Below, piece after piece: positions 5,282 to 5,598 of a DNA stretch of 5,598 nt. The stretch spans positions 28,707 through 34,304 of the forward strand of contig DFBF01000120.1 of assembly GCA_002367285.1 (NCBI GenBank), written 5' to 3'. This DNA comes from Rhodobacteraceae bacterium UBA3087. GTDB taxonomy: Bacteria > Pseudomonadota > Alphaproteobacteria > Rhodobacterales > Rhodobacteraceae. Under the pieces are notes generated by a model. It was not told where the DNA came from, did no database searches, and worked only from the letters and a program-made list of their open reading frames with translations. The stretch's first letter is position 1. Every line of letters starts with the position of its first letter. The position numbers and the translations under genes were made by a program.

Positions 5282-5598
5282 ATGACCCAAGCCAATCGCC
5301 CTATCGCCGGTGTTGCCTGGATGCTTGTCACCGGCTTGTGTTTTGTCGGCGTGACGGCCGTTGTGAAACATGTCGGGCGCGGTGTGCCTGCCGCCGAGGC
5401 CGCGTTTCTGCGATACCTGCTGGGGCTGGTGTTTCTGTTCCCGATGATCCGCCCCCTGATGAACGCACAGCTGTCACGCCGCGGCCTGGCGCTGTTCACC
5501 CTGCGCGGGGCGGTGCACACGGGCGGCGTGATCCTGTGGTTCTATGCGATGACCAAAATCACCGTCGCCGAGGTCACGGCGATGAATTACATGAACCC
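5282..5598 (+). CDS. EamA/DMT-family transporter, N-terminal part (cut by the window edge)
   Basis: The frame opens at ATG 5282 and stays open to the last base, giving 105 complete codons. The peptide starts MTQANRPIAGVAWML. Its first membrane helix spans about 9-28, followed by VPAAEAAFLRYLLGLVFLFPMI (35-56), an LRGAVHTGGVILWFYAM segment (74-90), and ITVAEVTAMNYMNP at the edge. The R-Y-x-x-G segment at the start of the second helix, R-G-x-x-H/x-x-x-x-x-x-W-F-Y-A in the third, and the helix that follows are typical of the first EamA repeat of drug/metabolite transporters. Such proteins have ten helices in two EamA repeats and about 300 residues, so about two-thirds lies beyond the window. Some alphaproteobacterial relatives move S-adenosylmethionine or amino-acid-like metabolites, but the substrate is unknown here. 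It is on the same strand as yebC but separated by a terminator, so it should have its own promoter. Confidence 0.9.
   Translation, partial: MTQANRPIAGVAWMLVTGLCFVGVTAVVKHVGRGVPAAEAAFLRYLLGLVFLFPMIRPLMNAQLSRRGLALFTLRGAVHTGGVILWFYAMTKITVAEVTAMNYMN

Noticed and set aside
4929..5285. + strand frame of 118 codons in the spacer before the EamA gene.
   Set aside because: No ribosome binding site, Cys/His/Gln-rich composition and no domain. It is antisense to the frame with real codon bias, so it looks like a shadow of the cytochrome relic.

Overview
The window has high G+C, GC-rich third codon positions and gene types typical of Alphaproteobacteria. A Rhodobacterales (Roseobacter-like) origin is the best guess, made from protein style and codon use and not from any marker-gene comparison. 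The window is chromosomal in character. It is mostly ordinary housekeeping and transport genes, and no phage, insertion sequence, CRISPR array, tRNA or rRNA is visible.

Left part (1-995, + strand): the C-terminal end of an SLC13/DASS-type permease runs into the window. It overlaps by 4 bases (GTGA) a short membrane M50-family metallopeptidase gene. A short AUG-started frame with a good Shine-Dalgarno sequence follows but is only 18 codons long.

Middle part (992-3421, - strand): a LysE/RhtB amino-acid exporter is followed by a complete SLC13-type permease that carries two cytosolic TrkA_C (RCK_C) domains. The two probably form one operon, which converges on the M50 gene. The complete permease is a paralogue of the truncated one at the left edge, so two related permeases lie in opposite orientation around the protease gene.

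Divergent control region (3422-3496): 75 bases separate the exporter from an Lrp/AsnC-family regulator (3497-3946, +). The two ends of this interval are near-identical 13-base elements, each abutting a start codon, with a smaller dyad exactly at the midpoint. This is the expected layout for a local Lrp-type regulator that controls its own gene and the divergent exporter.

Right part (3947-5598): a C-rich leader precedes yebC, a YebC/PmpR/TACO1-family gene with a strong ribosome binding site and a textbook intrinsic terminator. A spacer of roughly 410 bases follows. On its - strand it appears to hold a decayed C-terminal piece of a cytochrome c4/c553-like protein. The window ends inside an EamA/DMT-family transporter gene that starts at 5282.

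The most notable observations are the symmetric Lrp operator candidate and the cytochrome relic. I found no sign of a new multi-gene system.
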